Source: Novosphingobium silvae (GTDB lineage: Bacteria; Pseudomonadota; Alphaproteobacteria; Sphingomonadales; Sphingomonadaceae). Taken from it: a stretch of 64,000 bases of DNA. The position numbers and the translations under genes are program-made. Positions 23,583 through 32,283 of the stretch are shown here, one piece after another (positions within the stretch are counted from its first letter, which is position 1; every line of letters begins with the position of its first letter). The stretch is taken from NCBI RefSeq assembly GCF_009856825.1, contig NZ_WVTD01000014.1:49358-113357 (forward strand). The letters are read 5' to 3'. A model generated the notes under the pieces. It made no database searches. It saw only the letters and a program-made list of their open reading frames with translations, and was not told where the DNA came from.

Positions 23583-23603
23583 GTATAACCTAATTGGTTA
23601 TAC
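23583..23603. promoter_or_regulatory. Isolated operator-like palindrome
   Basis: GTATAACC-TAATT-GGTTATAC is a perfect 8-bp inverted repeat with a 5-base spacer in an AT-rich patch. It looks like a GntR- or TetR-class operator, but the nearest genes on either side end, rather than begin, here. Confidence 0.5.
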
Positions 23604-23622
23604 AAGTCAAGCGCGCAAGGAA

Positions 23623-23652
23623 AAGCCCCGGTGCAGCGACTGCCCGGGGCTT
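23623..23652. terminator. Terminator of the TonB receptor gene
   Basis: AAGCCCCGG/CCGGGGCTT is a perfect 9-bp stem with a 12-base loop, followed by TTTTCC on the minus strand, 39 bases beyond the receptor stop. It may act in both directions. Confidence 0.75.
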
Positions 23653-23690
23653 CTTCTTGCAGGGCCTGGCGCTTGACCGGGCCAATCGCG

Positions 23691-26024
23691 TCAGTTGAAG
23701 CGCGCCCGCAGGTTGAGGCCGGCGAACCGATCCGCGTCGCGCGGGATCATCAGGCGCTGGCCCGCCGTGGTATTGAGCAGCACGTAACTGTCATCCAGGA
23801 TGTTCCTGACCATGAACGTCAGGCGATACTTGTCCTGCGCATCCGACACGCCGATGCTGGCATTCCAGATGCCGTAGTGGTCGATCGGGCCGCTTTCGCC
23901 AAGGTCCGAATATTGCTTGCTGACGTGGTGCCAGTCGCTCGACAGGTAGAGCTTCACCGGGCCGACGGGCACGTCGTAGTCCGCGCCGATGGTGTAGCTG
24001 AACTTGGGGGCGAGCGGCAGGCGAGTGCCGTCGCGCGCGTCGGGGGCGTTGGTCAGCGGGTTGGGATTGAAGCGGCGCACCTTCGCATCGGCGTAGGCGG
24101 CGTTGGCGCGCAGGGTCAGCCCTTCTGCCGGAGCGACGGTCAGGTCGGCTTCGAAGCCCTTGGAACGCACGGTGCCCGCGTTCGTCAGGTTCGTCACCAC
24201 CGCGCCGTTCAGCAGCACGAAGTTGTTCGCCTGGAAGCCCTTGTAGTCGACCAGGAAGGCCGCCGCGTTCAGCTGAACCATGCGGTCGAGGAACTGGCTC
24301 TTGAAGCCAAGCTCGAAGCTGTCCGACTTTTCCGGATCGATCGGAGCCGAATTGGTGGGCGCGGTGTGGTTGAAGAAGACGTTGAACGCCGGTCCCTTGT
24401 AGCCGCGCGTATAGCTGCCATAGACCATCACGTCGTCGGCCACGTCGTACTGCAGCACGGCCTTGCCCGAGAAGTTGTCGGCCTCGGTCTGCCCGCGCGA
24501 GGTGTTGGTGCCGTTGCCGCCGCCAGCGATCGTGCCCCCCGCACCCACGCCGGAAAGCCCGGCGCCGGTGGCGGGAAGACCGGTGGCCGCGTTGACCGAC
24601 GGCGCGCGGGTGTGGACATACCGCACGTCGTCATGCGTAAAACGCCCGCCCAGCGTCAGGCGCAGCGCTTCGGTGAAGGCATATGTCGCCTGCCCGAAGA
24701 CCGCCCAGTTGCGGAACGAGACGTCGCTGCGCGAGGTGGCGGTGGGGAACAGCGTGTTGACGGTGTCCGCAAGGTTGCACGGCTGCGCGCCCGTCACCGG
24801 ATCGACCGGCGATGTGGACGCGGCGCAAGTCACGTCGCGGCGGGTGAAGTCCTGCGTGTTCTTGGAATACCACAGGAACCCGCCGACCTGATAGGTCAGC
24901 GCCTGGTCCTGCGGCGAGGCGAGGCGGACCTCGGCGGAGACCTGGTCGGTCTCGACAGTGCCCCGGTCGTGCAGTTCCGGCGTGCTGACGGGGGTTGTCT
25001 GCGAGGGATCAATGATCGCGCGGGGCAGGAAGTCGCCGTCGCGGACCTCGGTGTTCTTCCAGTTGCGGTAGCCGGTCACGATCGAGAACGTGTGGTCGGC
25101 GAAAGTGTCGATGTCCGCGTTCAGCGTGAAGCTGTACTGGCGGTCGAGCGAGCGGGTGACGAGGTTCTGGTTGACGTCGCGCGTGTCTTCGCCGCGCGGC
25201 ACGATGCCCAGCTCGCCGTCGATGACCGACCCGCGCGACACGCCGGTCACTTCGGCGCAGCAGTCGTCGTCGGCCTTGAAATAGTCGGCGATGAGGCGCA
25301 GGCGCCCGCCCTCGCCGTCATAGTCCAGCACGCCGCGCGCGCCGTAGTGCTCGTAGCCGTTGACGGTCTCGTCGTGGAACGTGTTCCTGATGTTGCCGTC
25401 GAAGTTGCCGTAGAACCCGGTCAGGCGGCCCGACAGGTTCTCGCCCAGCGGGCCCGACAGGGTGAGGCGGGCGCGGTATTCCTCGTCCGTGGTGCCCGAA
25501 AGGTTGGCTTCGGCCTCGAAGTCCTCGGTGCCGCCCTTCGACACGATGTTGACGAGGCCGGCGGACGCGTTCTTGCCGAACAGCGTGCCCTGCGGTCCGC
25601 GCAGGACCTCAAGCCTGTCGAAATCCACCAGGTCGAGGAACGACTGGCCCGAGCGGCTGAGCACGATGCCGTCGACCACGGTGGACACGCTGGGCTCGGC
25701 CGCGATCGAGAAGCTGATGGTGCCCACGCCGCGCATCACGATGGCGCTGTTGGCGTTGGTCGTGCCCTTGCGGAAAGTCACCGAGGGGACGATGGTGGTG
25801 ATGTCCTCGAGGCTCCGGGCCCCGGCGCGCTGGAACGCCTCGTCGGTCACGGCGGAGATGGCGATGGGCACGTCCTGGACGTTCTGCTCCACCTTCTGCG
25901 CAGTCACGACGATCTCGTTGACCTGCGCAAGGGTGGGCTGCGCGGCGAGGAGCGCGGCCGCCGACGCCGAAAGCGCCAGCACGGCGCGCTTGGCCGACGC
26001 GGTGGTGCCTTGTGCGAAAATCAT
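23691..26024 (-). CDS. TonB-dependent receptor of the sulfoquinovose locus
   Basis: A 777-residue outer-membrane receptor with signal peptide (ending TLAQ), TonB box EIVVTAQKV, plug domain (DVPIAISAVTDE, VMRGVGTISFSIAAEPSV, LEVLRGPQGTLFGKNASAGLVNIVSK) and a 22-strand barrel ending in LNLRARFN. It is divergent from the sulfoquinovosidase gene, so it probably imports sulfoquinovosyl glycerol, sulfolipid or a related glycoside. The LacI-type site in the shared promoter region would control both sides. The substrate is inferred from context. Confidence 0.9.
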   Translation of the reverse strand: MIFAQGTTASAKRAVLALSASAAALLAAQPTLAQVNEIVVTAQKVEQNVQDVPIAISAVTDEAFQRAGARSLEDITTIVPSVTFRKGTTNANSAIVMRGVGTISFSIAAEPSVSTVVDGIVLSRSGQSFLDLVDFDRLEVLRGPQGTLFGKNASAGLVNIVSKGGTEDFEAEANLSGTTDEEYRARLTLSGPLGENLSGRLTGFYGNFDGNIRNTFHDETVNGYEHYGARGVLDYDGEGGRLRLIADYFKADDDCCAEVTGVSRGSVIDGELGIVPRGEDTRDVNQNLVTRSLDRQYSFTLNADIDTFADHTFSIVTGYRNWKNTEVRDGDFLPRAIIDPSQTTPVSTPELHDRGTVETDQVSAEVRLASPQDQALTYQVGGFLWYSKNTQDFTRRDVTCAASTSPVDPVTGAQPCNLADTVNTLFPTATSRSDVSFRNWAVFGQATYAFTEALRLTLGGRFTHDDVRYVHTRAPSVNAATGLPATGAGLSGVGAGGTIAGGGNGTNTSRGQTEADNFSGKAVLQYDVADDVMVYGSYTRGYKGPAFNVFFNHTAPTNSAPIDPEKSDSFELGFKSQFLDRMVQLNAAAFLVDYKGFQANNFVLLNGAVVTNLTNAGTVRSKGFEADLTVAPAEGLTLRANAAYADAKVRRFNPNPLTNAPDARDGTRLPLAPKFSYTIGADYDVPVGPVKLYLSSDWHHVSKQYSDLGESGPIDHYGIWNASIGVSDAQDKYRLTFMVRNILDDSYVLLNTTAGQRLMIPRDADRFAGLNLRARFN

Positions 26025-26114
26025 GATTCTCCCCTCCGAATCCGATGAGCCTGGGTCGTTGAAACCTCAGGTGGCCCTGTCGGTTGCGACCCTCTTGATT
26101 GCCCCTGCCATTTC

Positions 26115-26129
26115 TGTCAACCGTTGTCA
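26115..26129. promoter_or_regulatory. Putative LacI-family operator
   Basis: TGTCAACCGTTGTCA is a 15-bp palindrome with one mismatched arm pair and a CAAC/GTTG core, of the LacI-family type. It lies between the divergent TonB receptor and sulfoquinovosidase genes. The LacI regulator gene is in the same cluster. Confidence 0.45.
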
Positions 26130-26221
26130 CATCAGGACCAAGCGGCGCGAACGCCAGTGCTGCAAAAGAAACACACGGCGACCTGTTCGCCGGACTATGG
26201 GCACTCGCCGGGATTGGATTC

Positions 26222-28219
26222 GTGTCGCTGACCTTCGACGTTCGGGAAGATGGTTTCGCCTGCCTGCTGGGATCGCGCGAAGTGCTGCGAAGCCTTGCGG
26301 GCGCGCCGGCCTTTGCCATTGCGCGCGGCGCGCCGCAGGTGAAGATGGTGCGCGGCAACTTCGCCATCGACGATGCCCCGTTCGATGAGGTGGCACCCGC
26401 CTTCGCCCGGCTCGACGGCGCCGACCTGCTCCTGTCTGCGCAACCGGGCGGCGCGCCTCTTCTGCGCCTTGCGATAGACGGCGAGGCTCTGCGCGTGCAG
26501 ACGCTCGAGCCCGGATACGACCGGGTGCGGGTCGACCTTGCCGCGCTGCCGGGCGAGCATGTCTGGGGCGGAGGCGAGCAGATGAGCTACCTCGACCTGT
26601 CGGGCCGCCGCTTCCCCATCTGGACCAGCGAACCCGGCGTGGGGCGCGACAAGTCCACCGAGCTTACCCGCCTGATGGACGAGCAGGGCATGGCGGGCGG
26701 CGACTACTGGTGGACCAACTACCCGCAGCCCACTTTCCTTACCTCCGGCTTGTGGGCGTGCCATCTGGGCTCCAGCGCCTACTCGGTGCTCGATTTCACC
26801 TGTGCCGACCGTCACCGGGTGGAGGTGTGGGAAGGCGCCTTCACTCTCGAATTCTTCGCGGCCGACGACCTGCCGGCGCTGGTGGGCAGGCTCGCCGGCC
26901 GCTTCGGACGCCAGCCTCCCCTGCCCGACTGGACGATCGGCGGCGCCATCGTCGGCCTCAAGGACGGCGACAACAGCTTCGCGCGGCTCGCCGCCATCAT
27001 GGAAGCGGGCAGCGAAGTCTCAGCCCTGTGGTGCGAAGACTGGATCGGCATTCGCCAGACCACGTTCGGGCGCCGCCTGTTCTGGGACTGGTCCTGGAAC
27101 GAGGCACGCTATCCCGCCCTTCCCGGGCGCATCGCGGAGCTGGCGGAACGCGGCGTGCGGTTCCTCGGCTATGTGAACCCCTATCTCGCCAACGACGGCA
27201 GCCAGTTCGCCGAGGCGCAGGCGCTGGGCTACCTCGCGCTGCGGCAGGACAGCGAGGAGGTCTACCTCGTTGATTTCGGCGAGTTCGACTGCGGCGTGGT
27301 GGATTTCACCAACCCGGCCGCGATGGACTGGTTCGCCGAGCGCGTGATCGGCCGCGAGATGCTCGACTTCGGCCTCTCGGGCTGGATGGCGGACTTCGGC
27401 GAATACCTGCCGGTGGACCTCAGGCTCCACGATGGCAGCGACCCGATGCTGATGCACAACCGCTGGCCGGTGCTCTGGGCCGAGGCGAACGCGCGTGCCG
27501 TGGCATCGCGGGGGCTGACGGGCGAGGCCGTGTTCTTCATGCGCGCGGGGTTCTCGGGCGTGCAGGCGCACTGCCCCCTGCTGTGGGCGGGGGACCAGTC
27601 GGTGGACTTCACCCGGCACGACGGGATCAACACCGTCATCACCGCCGCGCTCTCCGCAGGGCTCGTCGGCAATGCCTATTCGCACAGCGACGTGGGCGGC
27701 TACACCAGCCTGCACGGCAACGTGCGCACGGCGGACCTGATGATGCGCTGGTGCGAACTGGGCGCGTTCTCCCCGGTCATGCGCAGCCACGAGGGCAACC
27801 GTCCGGACGACAACCTGCAGATCGATTCCAGCCCGCAGCTTCTTGCCCAGTTCGCCCGCATGTCGCGCGTGCACAAGGCGCTCGCCCCTTATGTACGCCA
27901 CCTCAGCGACGAGGCGGCGGCCACGGGTCTTCCCGTCCAGCGCCCGCTGTTCCTGCACTACTTCGAGGAAGCGCTGTTCGCCGTGCAGGACCAGTACCTC
28001 TACGGCGCCGACATGCTCGTCGCCCCCGTGGTCGAGGCTGATGCGGCGGCGCGCGACGTAATCCTTCCGGGCGACACGCCGTGGCGCCACCTGTGGACGG
28101 GCGAGGACTTCGCGCCGGGCACTCACACCATCCCTGCGCCGTACGGCGAGCCGCCCGTTTTCTACTTGCCCGCCAGTCCGTTCGCGCCTCTGTTCGCCCG
28201 CGTCAGGGAGAGCGGATGA
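26222..28219 (+). CDS. smoI: Sulfoquinovosidase, GH31
   Basis: A GH31 glycosidase. GTG 26222 gives 665 residues, close to YihQ (678); the frame is open further upstream. It is very like YihQ: GGGEQMSYLDLSGRRFP, WTSEPGVGRDK, FMRAGFSG, RSHEGNRPDDN. The nucleophile is Asp391 (MADFGEYLP) and the acid/base is Asp458 (WAGDQSVD). Substrate residues equivalent to YihQ Gln262, Gln288, Arg301, Trp304 and Tyr508 are Lys247, Glu272, Arg285, Trp288 and Tyr494. This is the KERWY pattern known from the Agrobacterium enzyme, and the spacings match almost exactly. It releases sulfoquinovose from sulfolipid-derived glycosides. There is no signal peptide. Its stop overlaps the LacI gene start. Confidence 0.92.
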   Translation: MSLTFDVREDGFACLLGSREVLRSLAGAPAFAIARGAPQVKMVRGNFAIDDAPFDEVAPAFARLDGADLLLSAQPGGAPLLRLAIDGEALRVQTLEPGYDRVRVDLAALPGEHVWGGGEQMSYLDLSGRRFPIWTSEPGVGRDKSTELTRLMDEQGMAGGDYWWTNYPQPTFLTSGLWACHLGSSAYSVLDFTCADRHRVEVWEGAFTLEFFAADDLPALVGRLAGRFGRQPPLPDWTIGGAIVGLKDGDNSFARLAAIMEAGSEVSALWCEDWIGIRQTTFGRRLFWDWSWNEARYPALPGRIAELAERGVRFLGYVNPYLANDGSQFAEAQALGYLALRQDSEEVYLVDFGEFDCGVVDFTNPAAMDWFAERVIGREMLDFGLSGWMADFGEYLPVDLRLHDGSDPMLMHNRWPVLWAEANARAVASRGLTGEAVFFMRAGFSGVQAHCPLLWAGDQSVDFTRHDGINTVITAALSAGLVGNAYSHSDVGGYTSLHGNVRTADLMMRWCELGAFSPVMRSHEGNRPDDNLQIDSSPQLLAQFARMSRVHKALAPYVRHLSDEAAATGLPVQRPLFLHYFEEALFAVQDQYLYGADMLVAPVVEADAAARDVILPGDTPWRHLWTGEDFAPGTHTIPAPYGEPPVFYLPASPFAPLFARVRESG

Positions 28220-29232
28220 GCGAGCGGTCCAACATCAAGGACGTGTCGGCGCTGGCGGGCGTGTCGATCAAGACGGTCAGCCGCGTGCTGAACGGCCATC
28301 GCTACGTCAGCACCGACACGAAGGAGCGCGTCGAGAAGGCGATGCAGGAACTCGGCTTCCGGCCGAGCGTCGCCGCGCGCATCCTGGCCGGAACCAAGTC
28401 CGGGCAGATCGCGCTCATCTACGACAATCACAGCCCCTACTACATGAACCAGGTGCAGATGGGCTGCTGGGAAGCGTGCCAGCAGGCGGGCTCGCGCCTG
28501 CTCGCGCAGCCGGTGGACGTCGCCGACCCGCTGGTGGGCGAACAGGTTCGCGGCCTCGTCACCGAAACGCACGTGGACGGGGTGGTGCTTTCCTCTCCAG
28601 TGACGGACTGCGAGCCGGTTCTCAAGGCGCTGGACGGCATGGACATTCCCTTCGTCCGCATCTCGCCGGGGGCCAACCGCGCGATAACCTCCTCGGTCTT
28701 CATGGACGACGCGCAGGCCGCCGACGACATGACGAGCTACCTCATCGCGAAAGGCCATCGCCAGATCGGCTTCGTGAAGGGCCACTCCAACCACATGGCC
28801 TCCGAGGAGCGGCTGTTCGGCTATCGCCGCGCGCTCGACCGGGCGGGTCTTTCTTTCGAACCGGCCCTCGTCATGCCCGGCGCGTTCGACTTCGAGAGCG
28901 GCGTCGTGGCCGCCCGCCATCTGCTGTCCGCTGCCCGCCGCCCCAGTGCCATCTTCGCCAGCAACGACGACATGGCCGCGGGCGTGCTCTCGGTCGCGCA
29001 TGACATGGGGCTCGACGTGCCGCAGGACCTCTCGGTGGTCGGCTTCGACGACACCATGGTCGCGCGCATGGTCTGGCCGCAGCTCACCACCATCCGCCAG
29101 CCAACGCGCGAACTCGCGCTCGAGGCGACCCGGCTGCTTCTGGGCGGCGCGCAGCTTACCCACCGGCGCCTGCCGCACGATCTGGTCGAACGCGCCTCGG
29201 TCGCTCCCATCAATCCCGATATCCTCCGCTGA
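28216..29232 (+). CDS. LacI-family regulator of the sulfoquinovose genes
   Basis: ATG 28216 overlaps the sulfoquinovosidase stop (ATGA). The 338-residue protein has an N-terminal LacI helix-turn-helix (IKDVSALAGVSIKTVSRVLNG), hinge region, and a periplasmic-binding-protein-like sensor domain (FASNDDMAAGVL, LSVVGFDDTMVARMVWPQLTTI). It probably represses the operon and the divergent receptor until sulfoquinovose or a derivative binds. Placement inside the operon suggests autoregulation. Confidence 0.92.
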   Translation: MSERSNIKDVSALAGVSIKTVSRVLNGHRYVSTDTKERVEKAMQELGFRPSVAARILAGTKSGQIALIYDNHSPYYMNQVQMGCWEACQQAGSRLLAQPVDVADPLVGEQVRGLVTETHVDGVVLSSPVTDCEPVLKALDGMDIPFVRISPGANRAITSSVFMDDAQAADDMTSYLIAKGHRQIGFVKGHSNHMASEERLFGYRRALDRAGLSFEPALVMPGAFDFESGVVAARHLLSAARRPSAIFASNDDMAAGVLSVAHDMGLDVPQDLSVVGFDDTMVARMVWPQLTTIRQPTRELALEATRLLLGGAQLTHRRLPHDLVERASVAPINPDILR

Positions 29233-29243
29233 CAGGACCTTTC

Positions 29244-30152
29244 ATGACGCATCTTCCCTTCCCACCCGCCCGCCGCCCGCTCGGCACGAGCGGCATCGAA
29301 GTATCGGCCCTGGCCTGGGGCAACTGGCGCCTTTGCGGCGACGACGTGGACGCGGTGGTGCGCCTGCTCCACGCCGCGCTGGACGCTGGCATCACGCTCA
29401 TCGACACCGCCGACATCTATGGCCCCGACAACGACGAGGCTTTCGGCGCCTCGGAAGCCCTGCTCGGCCGCGCGCTGGCCACGGACCCGTCGCTGCGCGG
29501 CAAGTTCGTGATCGCCACCAAGGGCGGCATCTCGATGGGGGTGCCCTACGATTCGAGCGCTTCCTACATCGCCTCGGCCATCGACGCCTCGCTCGAGCGG
29601 CTCGGCACCGACACGGTCGAGCTGTGGCAGATCCACCGCCCCGACATCCTCACCCACCCTTCGGAAATCGCAAAGGCCATCGACGAAGCGCATAAGGCGG
29701 GCAAGATCCGCAGCTTCGGCGTATCCAACTTCACCACCAGCCAGATCGCCACGCTGAGCCAGTTCCTGAGCGTGCCGATCGTCTCCACCCAGCCCGAGTT
29801 CTCGCCCCTGCGGCTCGCCCCGCTCGAGAACGGCGAGCTGGACCAGGCAATAGCCATGGACATGGCGGTGCTGGCATGGTCGCCGCTGGGTGGTGGGCGC
29901 ATCGCCAATCCGGTGGACGAGCGCACGAAGGCCGTCGCCGCTCTGCTCGACAAGGCGGCGCAGGAGCACGGCGTCTCGCGTACGGCGGCCGCCTACAGCT
30001 GGATCATGGCGCACCCAGCGCGTCCCATTCCCATCGTCGGATCGCAAAAGGCCGAGCGCATCGCCGAGGCGGCCGACGCCCTCAAGGTCCGCTGGACCCG
30101 GGCCGACTGGTACGCGGTGCTGGTCGCATCGAAAGGAGAGCCGCTGCCATGA
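29244..30152 (+). CDS. smoB: Aldo/keto reductase, SmoB-like
   Basis: A 302-residue AKR with the catalytic tetrad Asp and Tyr (IDTADIYGP), Lys (IATKGG) and His (LWQIHRP), and a C-terminal NADP-binding IPIVGSQKAERI. In the Agrobacterium sulfoquinovose monooxygenase pathway, SmoB (an AKR) reduces 6-oxo-glucose to glucose after desulfonation. Here the gene lies between the regulator and the monooxygenase and overlaps the latter by ATGA, so the same role is likely. General AKR activity is the fallback call. Confidence 0.83.
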   Translation: MTHLPFPPARRPLGTSGIEVSALAWGNWRLCGDDVDAVVRLLHAALDAGITLIDTADIYGPDNDEAFGASEALLGRALATDPSLRGKFVIATKGGISMGVPYDSSASYIASAIDASLERLGTDTVELWQIHRPDILTHPSEIAKAIDEAHKAGKIRSFGVSNFTTSQIATLSQFLSVPIVSTQPEFSPLRLAPLENGELDQAIAMDMAVLAWSPLGGGRIANPVDERTKAVAALLDKAAQEHGVSRTAAAYSWIMAHPARPIPIVGSQKAERIAEAADALKVRWTRADWYAVLVASKGEPLP

Positions 30153-31219
30153 CTGACACCAAAGCCTGCGAAGTCAGCTGGTTCTCCGCGCTGTGCGACG
30201 ACGACTACGAGTTCCTGGGCCAGCCTGACCCCGCGCTCGCGTCAAGCTGGGAGCATTGCCGCAACATCGTCCTGCAGGCGGAAAAGGGCGGGTTCGACAA
30301 TATCCTGCTCCCCTCCGGCTATGCGCTTGGCATCGACACCACGATGTTCGCGGGCGCGATCGCCCCGCTGGTGGAGAAGATCCGCCTGCTCTGGGCCGTT
30401 CGCATGGGCGAGGACTGGCCGCCGCAGCTGGCGCGCCGCATCGCCACGCTGGACCGGATCCTTGGCGGGCGGCTGACGGTCAACATCATCTCGTCCGACC
30501 TTCCCGGCGAGAAGCTGGGCAGCCGCGAACGCTACCAGCGCACCCTCGAGGTGATGCAGATCCTCAAGATCATGCTGAACGGCGAGCATCTGAAGTACCA
30601 GGGCGAGTTCTACGACCTCGACCTTGCGCCGCCGCGCATCGGAACCGTCTCGGGCAAATGCCCGCCGCTCTACTTCGGCGGCCTTTCCGAAGAAGCGCGC
30701 GAAGCGGCCGCGCAAGGCTGCGACGTGTACCTGATGTGGCCCGACACCATGGACAAGGTGCGCGAGACCATCGCCGACATGACCGCCCGCGCCGCAAGGC
30801 ACGGCCGCACGCTCAAGTTCGGCTACCGCGCCCACGTCATCGTGCGCGAGACCGAGGACGAGGCGCGGGCCTATGCCGACCGCCTGCTCTCCAAGCTGGA
30901 CGATGCGACCGGCCAGGATATCCGGCAGAAGTCGCTCGACAGCGCCAGCGTGGGCGTCACCCGCCAGGCGGAGCTGCGCTCGGCGGCGGGCGGCGACGGC
31001 TTCGTCGAGGAGAACCTGTGGACCGGCATCGGGCGCGCCCGCTCGGGCTGCGGCGCTGCCATCGTCGGCGATCCCGACCAGGTCCTGGCCAAGCTGCGCG
31101 CCTACCAGGCGGAAGGCATCGACGCCTTCATCCTCTCGGGCTACCCGCACGCGGCCGAGGCGGACCTGTTCTCCCGCCACGTCCTGCCGCAAATCAACCA
31201 CGCACCGCTGGTGCTCTAG
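30149..31219 (+). CDS. smoC: FMNH2-dependent sulfoquinovose monooxygenase, SmoC-like
   Basis: ATG 30149 gives 356 residues. It is a luciferase-like (LLM) flavin monooxygenase of the alkanesulfonate monooxygenase (SsuD) group. Features are LLPSGYALGIDTTMFAGAIA, GRLTVNIISSDLPGEKLG, LKYQGEFYDLDLAPP, GGLSEEAREAAAQGCDVYLMW and an FILSGYPH tail. Beside a sulfoquinovosidase and an AKR it is best read as SmoC, which cleaves the C-S bond of sulfoquinovose to 6-oxo-glucose plus sulfite using reduced FMN. The pathway's flavin reductase (SmoA) is not in the window, so it must be elsewhere or shared with another system. Confidence 0.85.
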   Translation: MTDTKACEVSWFSALCDDDYEFLGQPDPALASSWEHCRNIVLQAEKGGFDNILLPSGYALGIDTTMFAGAIAPLVEKIRLLWAVRMGEDWPPQLARRIATLDRILGGRLTVNIISSDLPGEKLGSRERYQRTLEVMQILKIMLNGEHLKYQGEFYDLDLAPPRIGTVSGKCPPLYFGGLSEEAREAAAQGCDVYLMWPDTMDKVRETIADMTARAARHGRTLKFGYRAHVIVRETEDEARAYADRLLSKLDDATGQDIRQKSLDSASVGVTRQAELRSAAGGDGFVEENLWTGIGRARSGCGAAIVGDPDQVLAKLRAYQAEGIDAFILSGYPHAAEADLFSRHVLPQINHAPLVL

Positions 31220-31225
31220 CCTGCC

Positions 31226-31253
31226 GCCGGTCCCGGCGCGATCCGGGACCGGC
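31226..31253 (+). terminator. Hairpin ending the sulfoquinovose operon
   Basis: GCCGGTCCCGG/CCGGGACCGGC is a perfect 11-bp stem with a 6-base loop, 6 bases after the monooxygenase stop. It lacks a T-run. Confidence 0.6.
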
Positions 31254-31377
31254 GCCGCATCACCGCGCAAACCCGGCGGCGGCGTGGTGCCCGGGGCCGC
31301 TCGGGACGTCCGCGCCCGCTCTGTTACAATGCATGTCCGGCGTGGAACGTGCCCGGCGGCGCGGCATTGTCCCTGCG

Positions 31378-32283
31378 ATGCCTATCCGATCGCCTCTGGA
31401 TTCCCGCCGCGCGCTCCTCGTCCACAACCGGAACGCGGGCACCGACCCCACGCCTCGCGAACGGATCGAAGCCGCTCTCCACGCGGTCGGCCTGCGAACG
31501 ACCTACTGCGCGCACCTGGAGGACGATCTCGACGCGGCGCTGCAGGGGGACTTCGACATGGTGGTCGCGGCAGGCGGCGATGGCACGCTCGCCGATGTCG
31601 CCTCGAGCCTCTGCGATGTGGAGCGGCCCATTGGCGTGCTGCCCCTGGGAGGATCGAACAACATCGCCCACGCGCTCGGCGTCGAGGGCGACTGGCGGGA
31701 CATTCCGGCGCACTGGTCGCTCTCGCGCTGGCGGCCTCTCGACCGGTGCGAGGCGGACGGTCCCTGGGGACGCCGTCCGTTCATCGAGGCCGTGGGCACC
31801 GGTGTCCTCACCCAGTCCGTCGATTACGTCGACGACGATCCCGAAACCGCTGAGGAAAAGCGCGCCAACGGCCGCGCGGCCTTCCGGCAGGCGCTCGCCG
31901 AGGCCGCGCCGTTCCCCTGCCGGATCGACGGCGCCGACTGGTCGTGGGAGGGCGACTGCCTGATGGTGGAAGTGCTGAGCATCCCCTTCGTCGGGCCGCG
32001 GCTGAGGCTCGCTCACGGCGCTGACCCCGGCGACGGGTTGCTCGACGTCATGATCGTGGAGCCGGGCGACCGCGAGGCCCTGCGCGACTGGGTGAAGGAT
32101 CCGGAAGCTGCGCCCTGCCCTCTTCCCCCCCGCCGCGCCTCCATGGTGCGCCTCGGCGTCCATGACCGCTGCTTCCGCCTCGACGATCGTTCCCCCGACG
32201 ATCGGCTCTCGGGCATCGTCACCATTCGCATCCGGCCGCAGCCGGTCCGCATCCTCGTCCACGACAAGGCAGGCACGACATGA
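31378..32283 (+). CDS. Diacylglycerol/lipid kinase family protein
   Basis: ATG 31378 gives 301 residues with the DAG kinase catalytic fold: LVHNRNAGT near the N-terminus, AAGGDGTLADVASSL (nucleotide-binding GGDGT), and PLGGSNNIAHALG where most members have PLGTGND/N. The C-terminal half is beta-rich (DGLLDVMIVEPGD). Such enzymes phosphorylate diacylglycerol, sphingoid bases or other lipid alcohols at the membrane. It overlaps a phosphatase-family gene by ATGA, an unusual kinase/phosphatase pair. The substrate is unknown. Confidence 0.85.
   Translation: MPIRSPLDSRRALLVHNRNAGTDPTPRERIEAALHAVGLRTTYCAHLEDDLDAALQGDFDMVVAAGGDGTLADVASSLCDVERPIGVLPLGGSNNIAHALGVEGDWRDIPAHWSLSRWRPLDRCEADGPWGRRPFIEAVGTGVLTQSVDYVDDDPETAEEKRANGRAAFRQALAEAAPFPCRIDGADWSWEGDCLMVEVLSIPFVGPRLRLAHGADPGDGLLDVMIVEPGDREALRDWVKDPEAAPCPLPPRRASMVRLGVHDRCFRLDDRSPDDRLSGIVTIRIRPQPVRILVHDKAGTT

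Larger units (their letters stand above)
23186..23690. other. 505-base non-coding stretch with an isolated operator and a terminator
   Basis: No convincing gene. It lies between convergent genes, so no promoter is needed here, yet it holds a strong operator-like palindrome (23583-23603) in an AT-rich island and a clear terminator (23623-23652). A small inverted repeat (TGAGGG/CCCTCA) lies near 23420. It may be the remnant of a deleted gene's promoter. Confidence 0.6.

Noticed and set aside
23631..26048. 805-codon plus-strand frame
   Set aside because: It is antisense to a TonB receptor with full plug and barrel motifs.
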